From: Sandaracinaceae bacterium
GTDB lineage: Bacteria; Myxococcota_A; Polyangia; Polyangiales; Sandaracinaceae
NCBI GenBank assembly: GCA_019637095.1
Contig: JAHBWG010000080.1
Coordinates: forward strand, 1 to 42,917
Reading direction: 5' to 3'
DNA length: 42,917 nt
Made by a program: the position numbers and the translations under genes. Numbering within the stretch: the stretch's first letter is position 1; the number at the start of each line of letters is the position of its first letter. Positions 1-7,714 of this stretch are shown piece by piece. The notes beneath the pieces are model-generated. The model was given only the letters and a program-made list of their open reading frames with translations, did no database searches and was not told the DNA's origin.

Positions 1-81
1 CCCGATCGGCGAAGGTGGCGCCGATCCGCCGGCGATCGCCGCGCTCTCGCGCTCGCAACGGGGACGCCCGAGCTCGGCGAT

Positions 82-106
82 GGGCCCCGCGGTTCCTCGC
101 GGGCCC
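82..106. terminator. GC-rich hairpin, possible terminator
   Basis: The arms GGGCCC(C)GCG and CGCGGGCCC enclose a short loop (GTTCCT). It lies about 170 bp beyond the stop of the minus-strand ExbD-like gene. No T-tract follows on either strand, so a terminator role is a guess. The rest of 1-273 shows no gene I can support. Confidence 0.3.
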
Positions 107-273
107 CGCCGATCCTGAACAGAGATGGGACCGAGCCCGTCATCGCGGCCCGGCGCGCGCTGCTCGACACGCGACGTGATCCGCGGCGCCTCGATCGATC
201 TGACCCGCGATGCCGCGCCGACCGCTCCACGCGCCCCTGAGCGCGCGCCTCCTCCGCCGATCCCACCGAGATC

Positions 274-777
274 TCATCCGCCTCCGCGCGCGCGAACCGG
301 CCGCACCGCGAGCGCGATCCCGCCGTAGCCGGCCTGCGCGATCGAGAAGAGCACCTTGCGCACCGCGCGGTAGTCGACCTCGCGGCTCGCCTGCACGACC
401 ACGTGGCCCGGGAAGTCCTCGCCCGGGTGCAGCACGGCCCAGCTCTGCCGTTGGATCTCGAGGTCGCGCACGAGCGGCTCGACCCGCTCGACGCCCGCGC
501 TCGCGAGGAGCGCTCGCGTGTCCGCGACGCGGCGACCGTCGATCGTGATCTGGTCGGCGTCGATCGCGACCACGGGCGCCTCCGGTCCGTCCGTCCCGTG
601 GCTCGCCTCGGGCAGGCCGGGCAGGACGGTGATCTCTCCGCTCGTCCCGAACGACATCAAGAGGAACACGACGACGGTGAGCAGGAAGTCGATGAAGGGG
701 ACGAGCGCGATCGGCGTGTCGACGGCGCGGCGCGCGCGAGCGCGGCGCGGCGCGGCGCCCGGGGCGTGGATCGACAT
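274..777 (-). CDS. ExbD/TolR-family biopolymer transport protein
   Basis: A 167-residue protein with a short basic N-terminus, one membrane segment (about residues 22-43) and a periplasmic domain. This is the ExbD/TolR layout. Pro27-Phe28-Ile29-Asp30 at the start of the membrane helix matches the conserved ExbD aspartate that couples proton flow to TonB or Tol energisation. The frame stays open further upstream, but the ATG at 777 puts the membrane helix at the normal distance and has an AAAGG-like site in front of it. No ExbB/TolQ partner adjoins it, although the left edge is cut at 1. Family call firm; partner system unknown. Confidence 0.8.
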   Translation of the reverse strand: MSIHAPGAAPRRARARRAVDTPIALVPFIDFLLTVVVFLLMSFGTSGEITVLPGLPEASHGTDGPEAPVVAIDADQITIDGRRVADTRALLASAGVERVEPLVRDLEIQRQSWAVLHPGEDFPGHVVVQASREVDYRAVRKVLFSIAQAGYGGIALAVRPVRARGGG

Positions 778-994
778 GGAGGGACCGCCTTTCGTGGCCG
801 TTCGACGCCACGCCGAGGGAGGCGTTCCCAGGATCTTCGCTCGCGAGCGAGGTGACGTTCGGCCCGCGGTCGGTCTCGGGGCGCGGTCGGTGCCCGGCGG
901 TGCGGCGCTCACGACGGAGCGCGGGCGGGGTCTCGACGTCTCTTTCCTCTCGCGCGCGGGGCGTCGCCTCACGCATGCTCGGTGCGGAGGCGCC

Positions 995-1348
995 ATGGGT
1001 GGGGGGATCGCGGAGACCGAGCTGTCGGACAAGAGGGTCACGGCGGACGTTCTCGACCGTATGGTGCAGCACTACCGGCGCGCGCCCGGCGACGTCTGGC
1101 TCATCGACGCTTCGAGGGTGACCTCGTTCTCGCCCGACTCGGTCAGCCACGCGGTCGAGCATTTCGTCGACCTGAACCGGCGCCTCGGGCTGCGGGTGAT
1201 CGTCGCCGTGATCACGAGCCCGCTCGTCAGGATGGGCGCGGCGACCGCGTCGATGTCCCTCCGTGCCCTGAAGTCGCCGATCGAGATCGTCGTCGTCGAG
1301 TCGCGCGCCGAGGCGATCCGGCGCGCGCACGCCCTGCGGCCCGTGTGA
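995..1348 (+). CDS. STAS/SpoIIAA-like small protein
   Basis: 117 residues. A core beta strand (VWLIDASRVTSFSP), an amphipathic helix (the VSHAVEHFVDLNRR stretch), another strand (RVIVAVITS) and a closing strand (IEIVVVES) give the alternating pattern of STAS or SpoIIAA-like domains. These act as small regulatory or membrane-associated switches. There is no signal peptide, so it is cytoplasmic. The ATG at 995 is chosen because GGTGCGGAGG (981-990) sits just upstream. It is divergent from the ExbD-like gene. The fold is inferred from pattern, not from a family-specific residue. Confidence 0.6.
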   Translation: MGGGIAETELSDKRVTADVLDRMVQHYRRAPGDVWLIDASRVTSFSPDSVSHAVEHFVDLNRRLGLRVIVAVITSPLVRMGAATASMSLRALKSPIEIVVVESRAEAIRRAHALRPV

Positions 1349-1399
1349 GCCGACGGAGCGAGTCGAGAGCGGTTCGGCGCGAGCGCGCCGGCTCGCCCG

Positions 1400-2290
1400 T
1401 CAGCCGGCGCCGAGGGCGGCGCGCAGCGCGTGCTCGTCCACGATCGCGTCGCGCGCGGTGAGGCTGCGCGGATCGCGCGCGGACGGGTCGCGCCACGCGC
1501 GCACCGCGGCGCCCACGCACGCGACGTTCGCGGCGTACCAGGGATCGCCCGCGCCGTCGGTGTCGTCGCCCGCGCCGTCGGTGTCGTCGCCGAAGCGCCA
1601 AGGCTCGCCGACGCGGTACTGGCCGCGCCACGCGAGGGTCCCCGCGGCGGTGTCCACCTCGATGGCGTAGTCGATGCCGGGCCTCGCGGCGCGCCCTACG
1701 GCGAGCGCGACCGGCGCCGAGCCGGCGAGCGTGGCGTAGAGCGCGTCGAGCGTGACCTGCGGCGGCGCGAGCGGGGCGAGCGGACCCACGATCCCGCGCA
1801 CGAGCGCGAGCGGGTGGCCCGCGATCTCGCGGGCGCGCTCGATCACCGAGGCCTCGCCGTCGAGCCGGACGTCGAGCGCGACGCGCACCGCGCGCGGGCC
1901 GGCCTCGCGCGCGCGCCGGGCGAACGCGTCGGCGGACGGAACGAACGGCAGCGCGTAGCTCACGACGATGCGCTCGCCTGCGCTCGCCGCGAGCGCGAGC
2001 AGCGAGGGCGGCGGGCGATCCCACGTGAGCGGCTTCTCGCAGATCAAGCGCGCGTGCGCGAAGCGCTCGACGAGCGCGGCGTGGTCGCGCGAGGGCGCCG
2101 CGACGACGACGACGTCGACGTCGTCGATCGCGTCGAGCGCCGTCGTGCCGAGGGGCACGCCCTCGCGCTCCGCGATGGCGGCGGTGCGCGTCGCGTCGAT
2201 GCCGACGAGCGCGACGACCTCGACGCCCGCGGCGCGCAGCGTCCCGACGTGCGCTCGGCCCCACCCCGTCCCGATGATCGCGCCGCGCAC
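1400..2290 (-). CDS. Gfo/Idh/MocA-family NAD(P)-dependent oxidoreductase
   Basis: 296 residues. The N-terminal Rossmann motif GTGWGRAHVGTL (residues 7-18) and the conserved CEKPL (84-88), whose Glu-Lys-Pro is the family signature, identify a sugar- or inositol-dehydrogenase-type oxidoreductase. The substrate cannot be told. GTG at 2290 is preferred because the Rossmann strand begins there and TACGCT lies 7 bp upstream. Near the C-terminus a perfect two-copy 21-bp repeat (1545-1586) encodes GDDTDGA twice, an acidic insertion likely to be length-variable. It is divergent from the small membrane protein gene. Confidence 0.85.
   Translation of the reverse strand: MRGAIIGTGWGRAHVGTLRAAGVEVVALVGIDATRTAAIAEREGVPLGTTALDAIDDVDVVVVAAPSRDHAALVERFAHARLICEKPLTWDRPPPSLLALAASAGERIVVSYALPFVPSADAFARRAREAGPRAVRVALDVRLDGEASVIERAREIAGHPLALVRGIVGPLAPLAPPQVTLDALYATLAGSAPVALAVGRAARPGIDYAIEVDTAAGTLAWRGQYRVGEPWRFGDDTDGAGDDTDGAGDPWYAANVACVGAAVRAWRDPSARDPRSLTARDAIVDEHALRAALGAG
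1545..1586. repeat. Two perfect tandem 21-bp copies inside the oxidoreductase gene
   Basis: Each copy runs TCGCCCGCGCCGTCGGTGTC plus a final G on the plus strand and encodes the heptapeptide GDDTDGA on the minus strand. The repeat is in frame, so gain or loss of a copy would not break the gene. Confidence 0.9.
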
Positions 2291-2297
2291 GGGACGC

Positions 2298-2303
2298 AGC
2301 GTA
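2298..2303 (-). promoter_or_regulatory. TANNNT -10-like element (TACGCT)
   Basis: TACGCT lies 7 bp before the GTG at 2290 and fits the leaderless pattern seen at other genes in the window. Confidence 0.5.
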
Positions 2304-2427
2304 CCGCGGCGAGCGGGCCGCGGTGAGGCGATGCCCACGCGGTGGCGAGCGCGCCCCGGTGGCGAGCGCGCGCGATCGCGCTGGCTCCCTTGACGAAGCG
2401 GGCGCGCGCGCCCAAGACCCTCGCGCG

Positions 2428-2709
2428 GTGAGCCCGACCCGAGCCGAACTGATGGACGACGAGCTGGCGCGCCTCGCCGAGGAGGGCGGCGCCCTCGAGC
2501 GCGAGTGGCGGAGGATCCCGTACCTCTTCGGGCTCGGCCTGTTCGCGGTGCCCGTCTACTGGATCGGGGGGCCGCTCGCGGCGCTCGGGGTGGTGCTCGC
2601 CACGCCCTGCCTCGTCGGCACGGCGGCCTACCTCGTCGGCGTGCGGCGGCGCGAGAACCGAGAGCTCCACGCGGAGCTCGAGCGCGAGCGCGCGCAGCTC
2701 GAAGCCTGA
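2428..2709 (+). CDS. Small two-helix membrane protein with C-terminal charged helix
   Basis: 93 residues from GTG 2428; ATG 2452 would give 85. A charged N-terminal helix (DDELARLAEEGGALEREWRR) precedes two membrane segments joined by a short Gly-Gly-Pro turn. An Arg/Glu-rich tail (RRRENRELHAELERERAQLE) is probably a cytoplasmic coiled coil. I recognise no family and assign no function. Its stop codon overlaps the first bases of a dispersed repeat. Confidence 0.6.
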   Translation: MSPTRAELMDDELARLAEEGGALEREWRRIPYLFGLGLFAVPVYWIGGPLAALGVVLATPCLVGTAAYLVGVRRRENRELHAELERERAQLEA

Positions 2710-2742
2710 ATCCAGGCCTCCTGACGTATCCCTGCCCGTCGG
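2708..2742. repeat. Dispersed 35-bp repeat, copy A
   Basis: GAATCCAG, CTCCTGACGTA, CCTGCC and TCGG occur in this order and spacing both here and at 42844-42878. That is 29 of 35 identities, with the differences in adjacent pairs. The copy begins within the stop codon of the upstream gene and directly precedes the 88-bp repeat array. Confidence 0.7.
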
Positions 2743-2758
2743 GCTCTGCGGAGAGTGG

Positions 2759-3030
2759 CTCGCGCGAAGACGCGAAGAGATGCTCGGCGGCTCTGCGGCT
2801 TCGCGCGAGCTCTCATCGGGTCGCGCAGGGAGCATTCCGCTCGCGCCAAGACGGGAAGACGCGAAGAGATGCTCGGTGGCTCTTTGGCTTCGCGCGAGCT
2901 CTCATCGGGTCGCGCGAAGCATTCTGCGCGCGCGAAGGCGCGAAGACGCGAAGAGATGCTGGGCGGCTCTTTGGCTTCGCGCGAGCCCTCATGGGGTCGC
3001 GCGCGAAGCCTCCCGCTCGCGCGAAGAGCG
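2759..3030. repeat. Three tandem copies of an ~88-bp repeat plus a partial fourth
   Basis: The marker GAAGAGATGCT recurs at 2774, 2863 and 2950 (spacings 89 and 87 bp). Each unit holds ACGCGAAGAGATGCT, a GGCTCT core, GGCTTCGCGCGAGC and TCATCGGGTCGCGC. The arms CTTCGCGCGAGC and GCTCGCGCGAAG are inverted, so each unit can fold. Several frames are open through it and give Arg/Ser/Ala-rich peptides, which look spurious. The type resembles the CGCGAAGACGCGAAG-like interspersed repeats common in many bacterial phyla. With copy A of the 35-bp repeat it fills the 374-bp gap 2710-3083; I see no gene there. Confidence 0.85.
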
Positions 3031-3083
3031 AAGAAACCCTCGGCGCCCACCTGCGGGCCGGTCGACGCGGTGCCGCGCGCGCG

Positions 3084-3749
3084 TCACGCCTCCGGCGCGG
3101 CGAGGAGGAGCCGGTTCTTGGCGGTGATCGCGGCGGGGATCGTCTGCGTGTGCACGCGGTAGCCGCGCGCGCGCAGGCGCGCGGCGCGCGTCGCGTCGAT
3201 CGCGAGCGCGGGGTCCATCCAGCCCTCGAGCCCGCCGGCGTCGTTCCGGTCGAACGAGTGGCAGCACGGCAGCACGGCGACCCGCGCGCCCGCGGCGCTC
3301 GCGCGCTCGAGGACCTCGTCGGTGAGGCCGCCGCACGCGTGCGCGGACACGACGAGGTCACCGGCGTCGAGCGGGACCTCGTCGATGGAGGCCTCGAGGC
3401 GGGTGACCCGGCCCTCGAGGCGCGGCCACGCGGCGACGAGCACGTCCGCGACGCGCGCCGCGCTCGCGGGCAGGCGGCGGTCGACGGCGAGCGCGGTCGG
3501 CGAGGTGTCGTCGAGGATCAGGCAGAGGTGCGCGATCAGGCCGTGGCCGCACGCGAGGTCCACGACGCGACCGCCGCGGAAGCGGCGGCGCACGCGCCGC
3601 GCGACCTCCCAGGACTCCCAGAGCTCCTTGCGCGGCACGCACTCGGCGTCGCACAGCGCGCGGCCGATGCGCGCGAACAGCGTCTCGCCCTCGAAGCGCG
3701 CGAGGTCGCGGCGGTTGAGCGCGGTGCGGCGGGAGGGGTGGAGGGACAT
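3084..3749 (-). CDS. SAM-dependent methyltransferase (Methyltransf_32-like)
   Basis: 221 residues. Motif I VVDLACGHG (62-70) binds SAM. Later come AHACGGLTD (136-144) and LPCCHS (160-165), a His-Ala-Cys-Gly plus Pro-Cys-Cys-His combination that I associate with the Methyltransf_32 group, which includes RNA and poorly characterised methyltransferases. ATG 3749 is chosen because residues upstream of it are low-complexity. TAGTAT lies about 37 bp upstream and could be the -10 of a leadered transcript. Substrate unknown. Confidence 0.75.
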   Translation of the reverse strand: MSLHPSRRTALNRRDLARFEGETLFARIGRALCDAECVPRKELWESWEVARRVRRRFRGGRVVDLACGHGLIAHLCLILDDTSPTALAVDRRLPASAARVADVLVAAWPRLEGRVTRLEASIDEVPLDAGDLVVSAHACGGLTDEVLERASAAGARVAVLPCCHSFDRNDAGGLEGWMDPALAIDATRAARLRARGYRVHTQTIPAAITAKNRLLLAAPEA

Positions 3750-3895
3750 CGTGCGGGCCGAGGCCGGGCGGGCGGCGAGGAATACTACCGGGATCTCTCG
3801 AGGAGTCCTCCCGGCTCCACGAGGATGCGTCGTTCGGACGCGCCCCCGCGCCACTCGCCGCGCTGCGCGCCGCGTCGTGCTACGCCCACGGCGTC

Positions 3896-4780
3896 GTGCG
3901 TTCCCGGTGGCTGAAGGTGGCCGCGCCGCTGCTCCTCGCGGGCCTGCTCGCGGGCGCCCTCGCGATCGCGAGCCAGCTCGCCGGCGAGGCGCGCGTGCTC
4001 TCCGCGGACGGAACGCCGGCGCTCGCCGCGCCGCGCGACTCAGGCCTCGACGCGAGCGCGGCCGCCGATTCGGGCGACGACGCCGCGGACGGACCGGCCG
4101 CCGCCGTCGCCGAGGACGCGTCGTGGCGCTACGAGCGCGGCGCGCTCGTGCGGCCGCCGGCCGACGAGGCGTACGCGTGCACGCAGCCCGACGTGGCGAT
4201 CGAGCGCAGCCATGGCTGCGAGGCGGGGCGCCCGTACCCGCACTGTCGCTGGCGCCTGCCCGATCCGGCGGATGGCGAGTACGCGATCTGGCGCAACACG
4301 ATCGACGAGCACCGCTGGGCGCGGCCGGGGCTCGTCTCGCTGCTGCTCGCGGTGGCCGCCGAGTACCGCCGCCGCTGGCCCGGCGAGCAGCTCGTCATCG
4401 GCGACCTCGACGCGCCCGGGCCGCGCCACCAGACGCACGACCGCGGCGTCGACGTGGACCTCTACCTCCCGCACGCGATGATCGCGCGCAACGACGGGGG
4501 CGGTCGCTACCCCGACAACTACGAGGGCCGCGCGCGCGGTGAGGTCGCGAGCCTTCGCGCGCGCGTGATGGACCTCGCGAAGATCCTCGCGACCTGCGCG
4601 GGCGGGCAGATCCGCATCTACTACAACGATCCGGACGTGATCCGCCCGTTCCGCGCGTGGTTCGACGAGCGCGGGCTGAGCTCGGACGTCGGGCCGCCGA
4701 TGCGGATGCACAACGACCTCCACCGCTTCCACTTCCACCTCACGGTCCACGACGACGTCGCGCCGCTCCCGGCGCGGTGA
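3896..4780 (+). CDS. MepA-like (peptidase M74/LAS) peptidoglycan endopeptidase, membrane-anchored
   Basis: 294 residues. An uncleaved anchor or signal (about 7-27) is followed by an Asp/Ala/Ser-rich linker (46-75) and a catalytic domain. HQTHDRGVDVDLY (178-190) and the C-terminal HRFHFH (276-281) supply the metal-binding His/Asp set of LAS-type murein endopeptidases, which cut peptide cross-links. Two Cys pairs in the middle (near 95-117) suggest an oxidising periplasm. GTG 3896 follows TACGCC by 9 bp. Activity is inferred from motifs. Confidence 0.8.
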   Translation: MRSRWLKVAAPLLLAGLLAGALAIASQLAGEARVLSADGTPALAAPRDSGLDASAAADSGDDAADGPAAAVAEDASWRYERGALVRPPADEAYACTQPDVAIERSHGCEAGRPYPHCRWRLPDPADGEYAIWRNTIDEHRWARPGLVSLLLAVAAEYRRRWPGEQLVIGDLDAPGPRHQTHDRGVDVDLYLPHAMIARNDGGGRYPDNYEGRARGEVASLRARVMDLAKILATCAGGQIRIYYNDPDVIRPFRAWFDERGLSSDVGPPMRMHNDLHRFHFHLTVHDDVAPLPAR

Positions 4781-4986
4781 GGTCTTCGAGCCGCGGCGCT
4801 GGCGCGCGCCGCGCTCCACGCGGAGCACGCGCAGGTGGGACGCGGCGGGCGCGAGTGCACGGGAGTTGGACGGATCGAGGGCCCGTCGCGCGCGATCGCG
4901 CCGCGTTGGCGCGGTCCGCTGCGGAGTCGAGCCCGCACCGCGCGCGGCGGCGAGGCCGGCGCGCGGGTTGCTCATCGGTCTCGTTG

Positions 4987-6441
4987 ATGTCTCGGTCGCC
5001 GGCGCCTCGTTCGATGATCCCGCGGCGAGGGCTGTCGCTCTCCCTCGCGCTCTTCGCGCTGAGCTGCGTCGCGTCGAGCGGCGTCGCGCGCGCCCAGTGG
5101 GCCGGCACGCCGTGGCCCGGCGTCCGCTACCTCGAGCGCACCGACCCGGGCCCTGTGCGCGTGCGCGCGCTCGAGGTGGACCTCTGCGATCCGGGCATGA
5201 CGATCCGCGCGACGCGCCCCGCGGAGGCGAACCGCACTGTGTCCGCCTGGGGCAGCGCGGTCGGCGTGCAGGCGGCGGTCAACGCGAACATGTGGCACTG
5301 CGGCGCGCTGTGCGGCGTCGGCATCGGCAACTCGGAGCGCTTCGCCGCGGACGACGACGCGCACTGGGGCTACCTCTCGTTCTCGCCCGACGGCGTGGAC
5401 TACCCGTGGGACTACGAGGTGCACCTGCCGCCGATCTGGGTCGAGCAGGCGGTCGGCGGTCACCCGCGGCTCGTGAACGACGGCGCGCCGATGCCGGAGT
5501 TCGCGGGCGGCTGCCTCGAGCGGCACCCGCGCACCGCGGCGGGCTTCAGCCACGGCCGCGAGCGGCTCATCCTCGCGATCGCCGACGGCCGCAGCACGAG
5601 CAGCGTCGGCATGACGTGCGCGAGCATGGCGCGGCTCATGACCGAGCTCGGCGCGCACGAGGCGATCAACCTCGACGGCGGCGGCTCGACGACGATGTGG
5701 CTCTCGGATCGCGGCGTGGTGAACCGTCCGTCGGACGGCGCGCAGCGCACGGTGCGCAACCACCTCGGCGTCTTCACGCACGGGGAGGGCACGCCGCGGC
5801 ACTGCGGCGCGCACCGCGCGCTGCCGGTGGAGGCGGGCGTGCTGCGGCCGGTGAGCGCGGAGGTCTCCGGCGCGTTCCGCTTCAGCCTGCTCGACCTGCG
5901 CCTCTGGCCACAGGGGTTCATCGACGCGTACGCGCGCGGTCCGGCGCTCGAGGCGCCGCGGCTCGTGCGCGCCGACGGTGATCCGGCCATCTACCTGATC
6001 GATCGCGGGCGTCGCCGTCACGTGACGAGCCCGCGCTCACTCGTGGGTTGGCACCTGCACCACGTGGCGGTCGAGGTGCTGCCCGCGGCGGAGGTCGCGG
6101 CGATCCCGCTCGGGCCGCCGCTCACACAGTTCGCGTACCTCGCGGTCTCGCCGGCGCACGAGGTGTTCCTCGTCGACCACCCGGAGCCGATCGAGCCGCC
6201 CGAGCCGCCCGAGCCGCCCGACCCGCCGGTGCAGCGGGACGCGGGGACGCCGACCGCGCCCGACGCGGGGCTGCCGGCGGAGCTCGACGCGGGCGCGCCC
6301 GCGCTCGTCGACGCGAGCGCTTCGCCGATCGACGCGGGCGGCTCGACGCTGCGCGGGACCTGCGCCGCGACGCCTCCGCGCGGCGCGTCGTGGGCTGCGC
6401 TCGTCGCCCTCGCGCTCGTCGCGCGCGCCCGGCGTCGCTGA
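4987..6441 (+). CDS. Phosphodiester glycosidase-family (NAGPA/DUF2233) exported protein with MYXO-CTERM-like tail
   Basis: 484 residues from ATG 4987; ATG 5014 would remove nine residues and leaves the signal peptide intact (LSLSLALFALSCVASSGVARAQ). The catalytic-type domain spans roughly 50-280 and carries the hallmark INLDGGGSTTMW (about 227-238) of the family that includes the mannose-6-phosphate uncovering enzyme. A second region (about 310-395, around VYLID-like IYLIDRGRRRHV) looks like a wall- or ligand-binding module. Then come Pro/Glu repeats, a DAG-rich linker and a tail of Cys, hydrophobic helix and Arg cluster. That tail is MYXO-CTERM-like, predicting sorting to the cell surface. 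Some 200 bp upstream (4781-4986) hold nothing I recognise. Confidence 0.8.
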   Translation: MSRSPAPRSMIPRRGLSLSLALFALSCVASSGVARAQWAGTPWPGVRYLERTDPGPVRVRALEVDLCDPGMTIRATRPAEANRTVSAWGSAVGVQAAVNANMWHCGALCGVGIGNSERFAADDDAHWGYLSFSPDGVDYPWDYEVHLPPIWVEQAVGGHPRLVNDGAPMPEFAGGCLERHPRTAAGFSHGRERLILAIADGRSTSSVGMTCASMARLMTELGAHEAINLDGGGSTTMWLSDRGVVNRPSDGAQRTVRNHLGVFTHGEGTPRHCGAHRALPVEAGVLRPVSAEVSGAFRFSLLDLRLWPQGFIDAYARGPALEAPRLVRADGDPAIYLIDRGRRRHVTSPRSLVGWHLHHVAVEVLPAAEVAAIPLGPPLTQFAYLAVSPAHEVFLVDHPEPIEPPEPPEPPDPPVQRDAGTPTAPDAGLPAELDAGAPALVDASASPIDAGGSTLRGTCAATPPRGASWAALVALALVARARRR

Positions 6442-6534
6442 AGAGCGCGCGCCTCGCACCGCAGACGGCGCTTCCTCCCTCCTCATCGCGGCTCCTCGTC
6501 CTTCGCAGAGAGCACGGCGGACGGCGCGGCGAGC

Positions 6535-7191
6535 TCACGGCGTGGCGGCGCGGATCGCGTCGCGCACGGCCGCGTCGGCGGCGCGGTACGCGTCGCGATC
6601 GGCGGGGTGGAGCGCGGTGTCGTTGAGCACGTCGGCGACGCGGCAGCGGCGCCCGCCCCACGCCAGCTCGATCGCGCTGCCCGCGCGGTGCGGCGCCGGC
6701 GGCATCGAGCGCGTGCGCACGCGCGCGAGCCCGTGCGTCTCCAGCGCGGCGTAGAGCGCGTCGAAGGCCGGCGCGTCGAGCGGCACGCACGCTCGCGCGC
6801 GATAGTGCGCGCGCAGGTGGCCCGGCATGTCGTCCTCGGGGCACGCGCGGCCTGCGCCGAAGAGCGCCCAGCGCGCCAGCCGCTCCGGCGCCTCGTACTC
6901 GTGGATCGAGAGGTACACGACGAGGTCGTCCGGCCGCGCCGCCGGCAGATCCGGGCACGCGCGCGCGAGCTCGGGCGAGGGCTCCTCCTCTTCGCGCGGC
7001 GGGACGGGCTCGCGCGGCGCGGCGGGCTCGCCCTCGTGAGGCGGCCCCTCGGGCTGGAGCGCGGCCGCTCGTGACGCGGGCGCCGCCTCGCGCTCCGCGA
7101 CGGCCTCGCTCGCCCCCGCGGCCGGCTCGCGCGAGCTCCCGCACGCGAAGGCGAGGGCGAGCATCGGCAGCACGGGGAGGGTCGAGCGCAC
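6535..7191 (-). CDS. Putative lipoprotein of unknown function
   Basis: 218 residues from GTG 7191. The signal VRSTLPVLPMLALAFAC ends at a possible, imperfect lipobox Cys. An Ala/Glu/Pro-rich linker (about 20-70) leads to a folded domain that begins near DLVVYLSIHEYEAPERL and has paired Cys (CP, AC, RRC). I do not recognise the domain. The ATG at 7224 is in frame, but TACACT 7 bp before GTG 7191 favours the shorter form. It is divergent from the zinc-ribbon gene. Confidence 0.6.
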   Translation of the reverse strand: MRSTLPVLPMLALAFACGSSREPAAGASEAVAEREAAPASRAAALQPEGPPHEGEPAAPREPVPPREEEEPSPELARACPDLPAARPDDLVVYLSIHEYEAPERLARWALFGAGRACPEDDMPGHLRAHYRARACVPLDAPAFDALYAALETHGLARVRTRSMPPAPHRAGSAIELAWGGRRCRVADVLNDTALHPADRDAYRAADAAVRDAIRAATP

Positions 7192-7198
7192 GCGCGTG

Positions 7199-7204
7199 AG
7201 TGTA
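7199..7204 (-). promoter_or_regulatory. TANNNT -10-like element (TACACT)
   Basis: Lies 7 bp before GTG 7191 and decides that start over the upstream ATG at 7224. Confidence 0.5.
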
Positions 7205-7302
7205 CGGCGCCGACGTCGGGACATCCCTGGCGCAGGCCGCGGCACGTCGACGGCGTGGTGTCGCGTGACCGACCGCCGCTCGCCGGCTCCGAGGCCAACG
7301 TC

Positions 7303-7671
7303 ATGGCGCACACGCGCTGGTGCGACGCTCCGCTGCGCTGCGCGCGGTGCGAGATCGAGAGCGGTGGACGCGAGACCGGCATGTACAGCGGCCATCTCGT
7401 GGGCGAGCGCGAGGACCAGCGGGCGGCGCCGGGCGACACGATCGCAGCCGAGCGGTGGGCCTGCCCGCGCTGCCACCTCGGGCAATGGGTCCTCGTGACG
7501 TTCGAGCGGATCGACGGCACCGCGGTCCGGTTGCTCGCGGTCGAGCACGCGCTGCCCGAGGACGAGACCCTCGCGCGCTGTCACTTCATCAGTCGCGAGA
7601 TGGAGGGCGACGGCTTCTTCGAGGTCACCGCGCAGAACGTCGCCGCCTGCGTCGCGCGATACCCGCGCTGA
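7303..7671 (+). CDS. Small zinc-ribbon protein
   Basis: 122 residues from ATG 7303; GTG 7255 is an in-frame alternative. Two CxxC knuckles, CARC near residue 10 and CPRC near residue 50, form a probable zinc ribbon. A strand-rich part (QWVLVTFERIDG) and an acidic C-terminal half follow. There is no signal peptide. No nucleic-acid or enzyme partner can be named. It is followed after 43 bp by the CpaB-like gene. Confidence 0.6.
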   Translation: MAHTRWCDAPLRCARCEIESGGRETGMYSGHLVGEREDQRAAPGDTIAAERWACPRCHLGQWVLVTFERIDGTAVRLLAVEHALPEDETLARCHFISREMEGDGFFEVTAQNVAACVARYPR

Positions 7672-7699
7672 GCGTCGCGAGGCGCCTCGTCGATCGTGG

Positions 7700-7705
7700 T
7701 AACCT
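7700..7705 (+). promoter_or_regulatory. TANNNT -10-like element (TAACCT)
   Basis: Lies 9 bp before GTG 7715 of the CpaB-like gene; no clear -35 is visible. Confidence 0.45.
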
Positions 7706-7714
7706 GGCGGCCAC

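Noticed and set aside
2759-3030. Tandem repeats considered as a CRISPR array
   Set aside because: Units of ~88 bp lack distinct repeat and spacer parts, and no cas gene is present.
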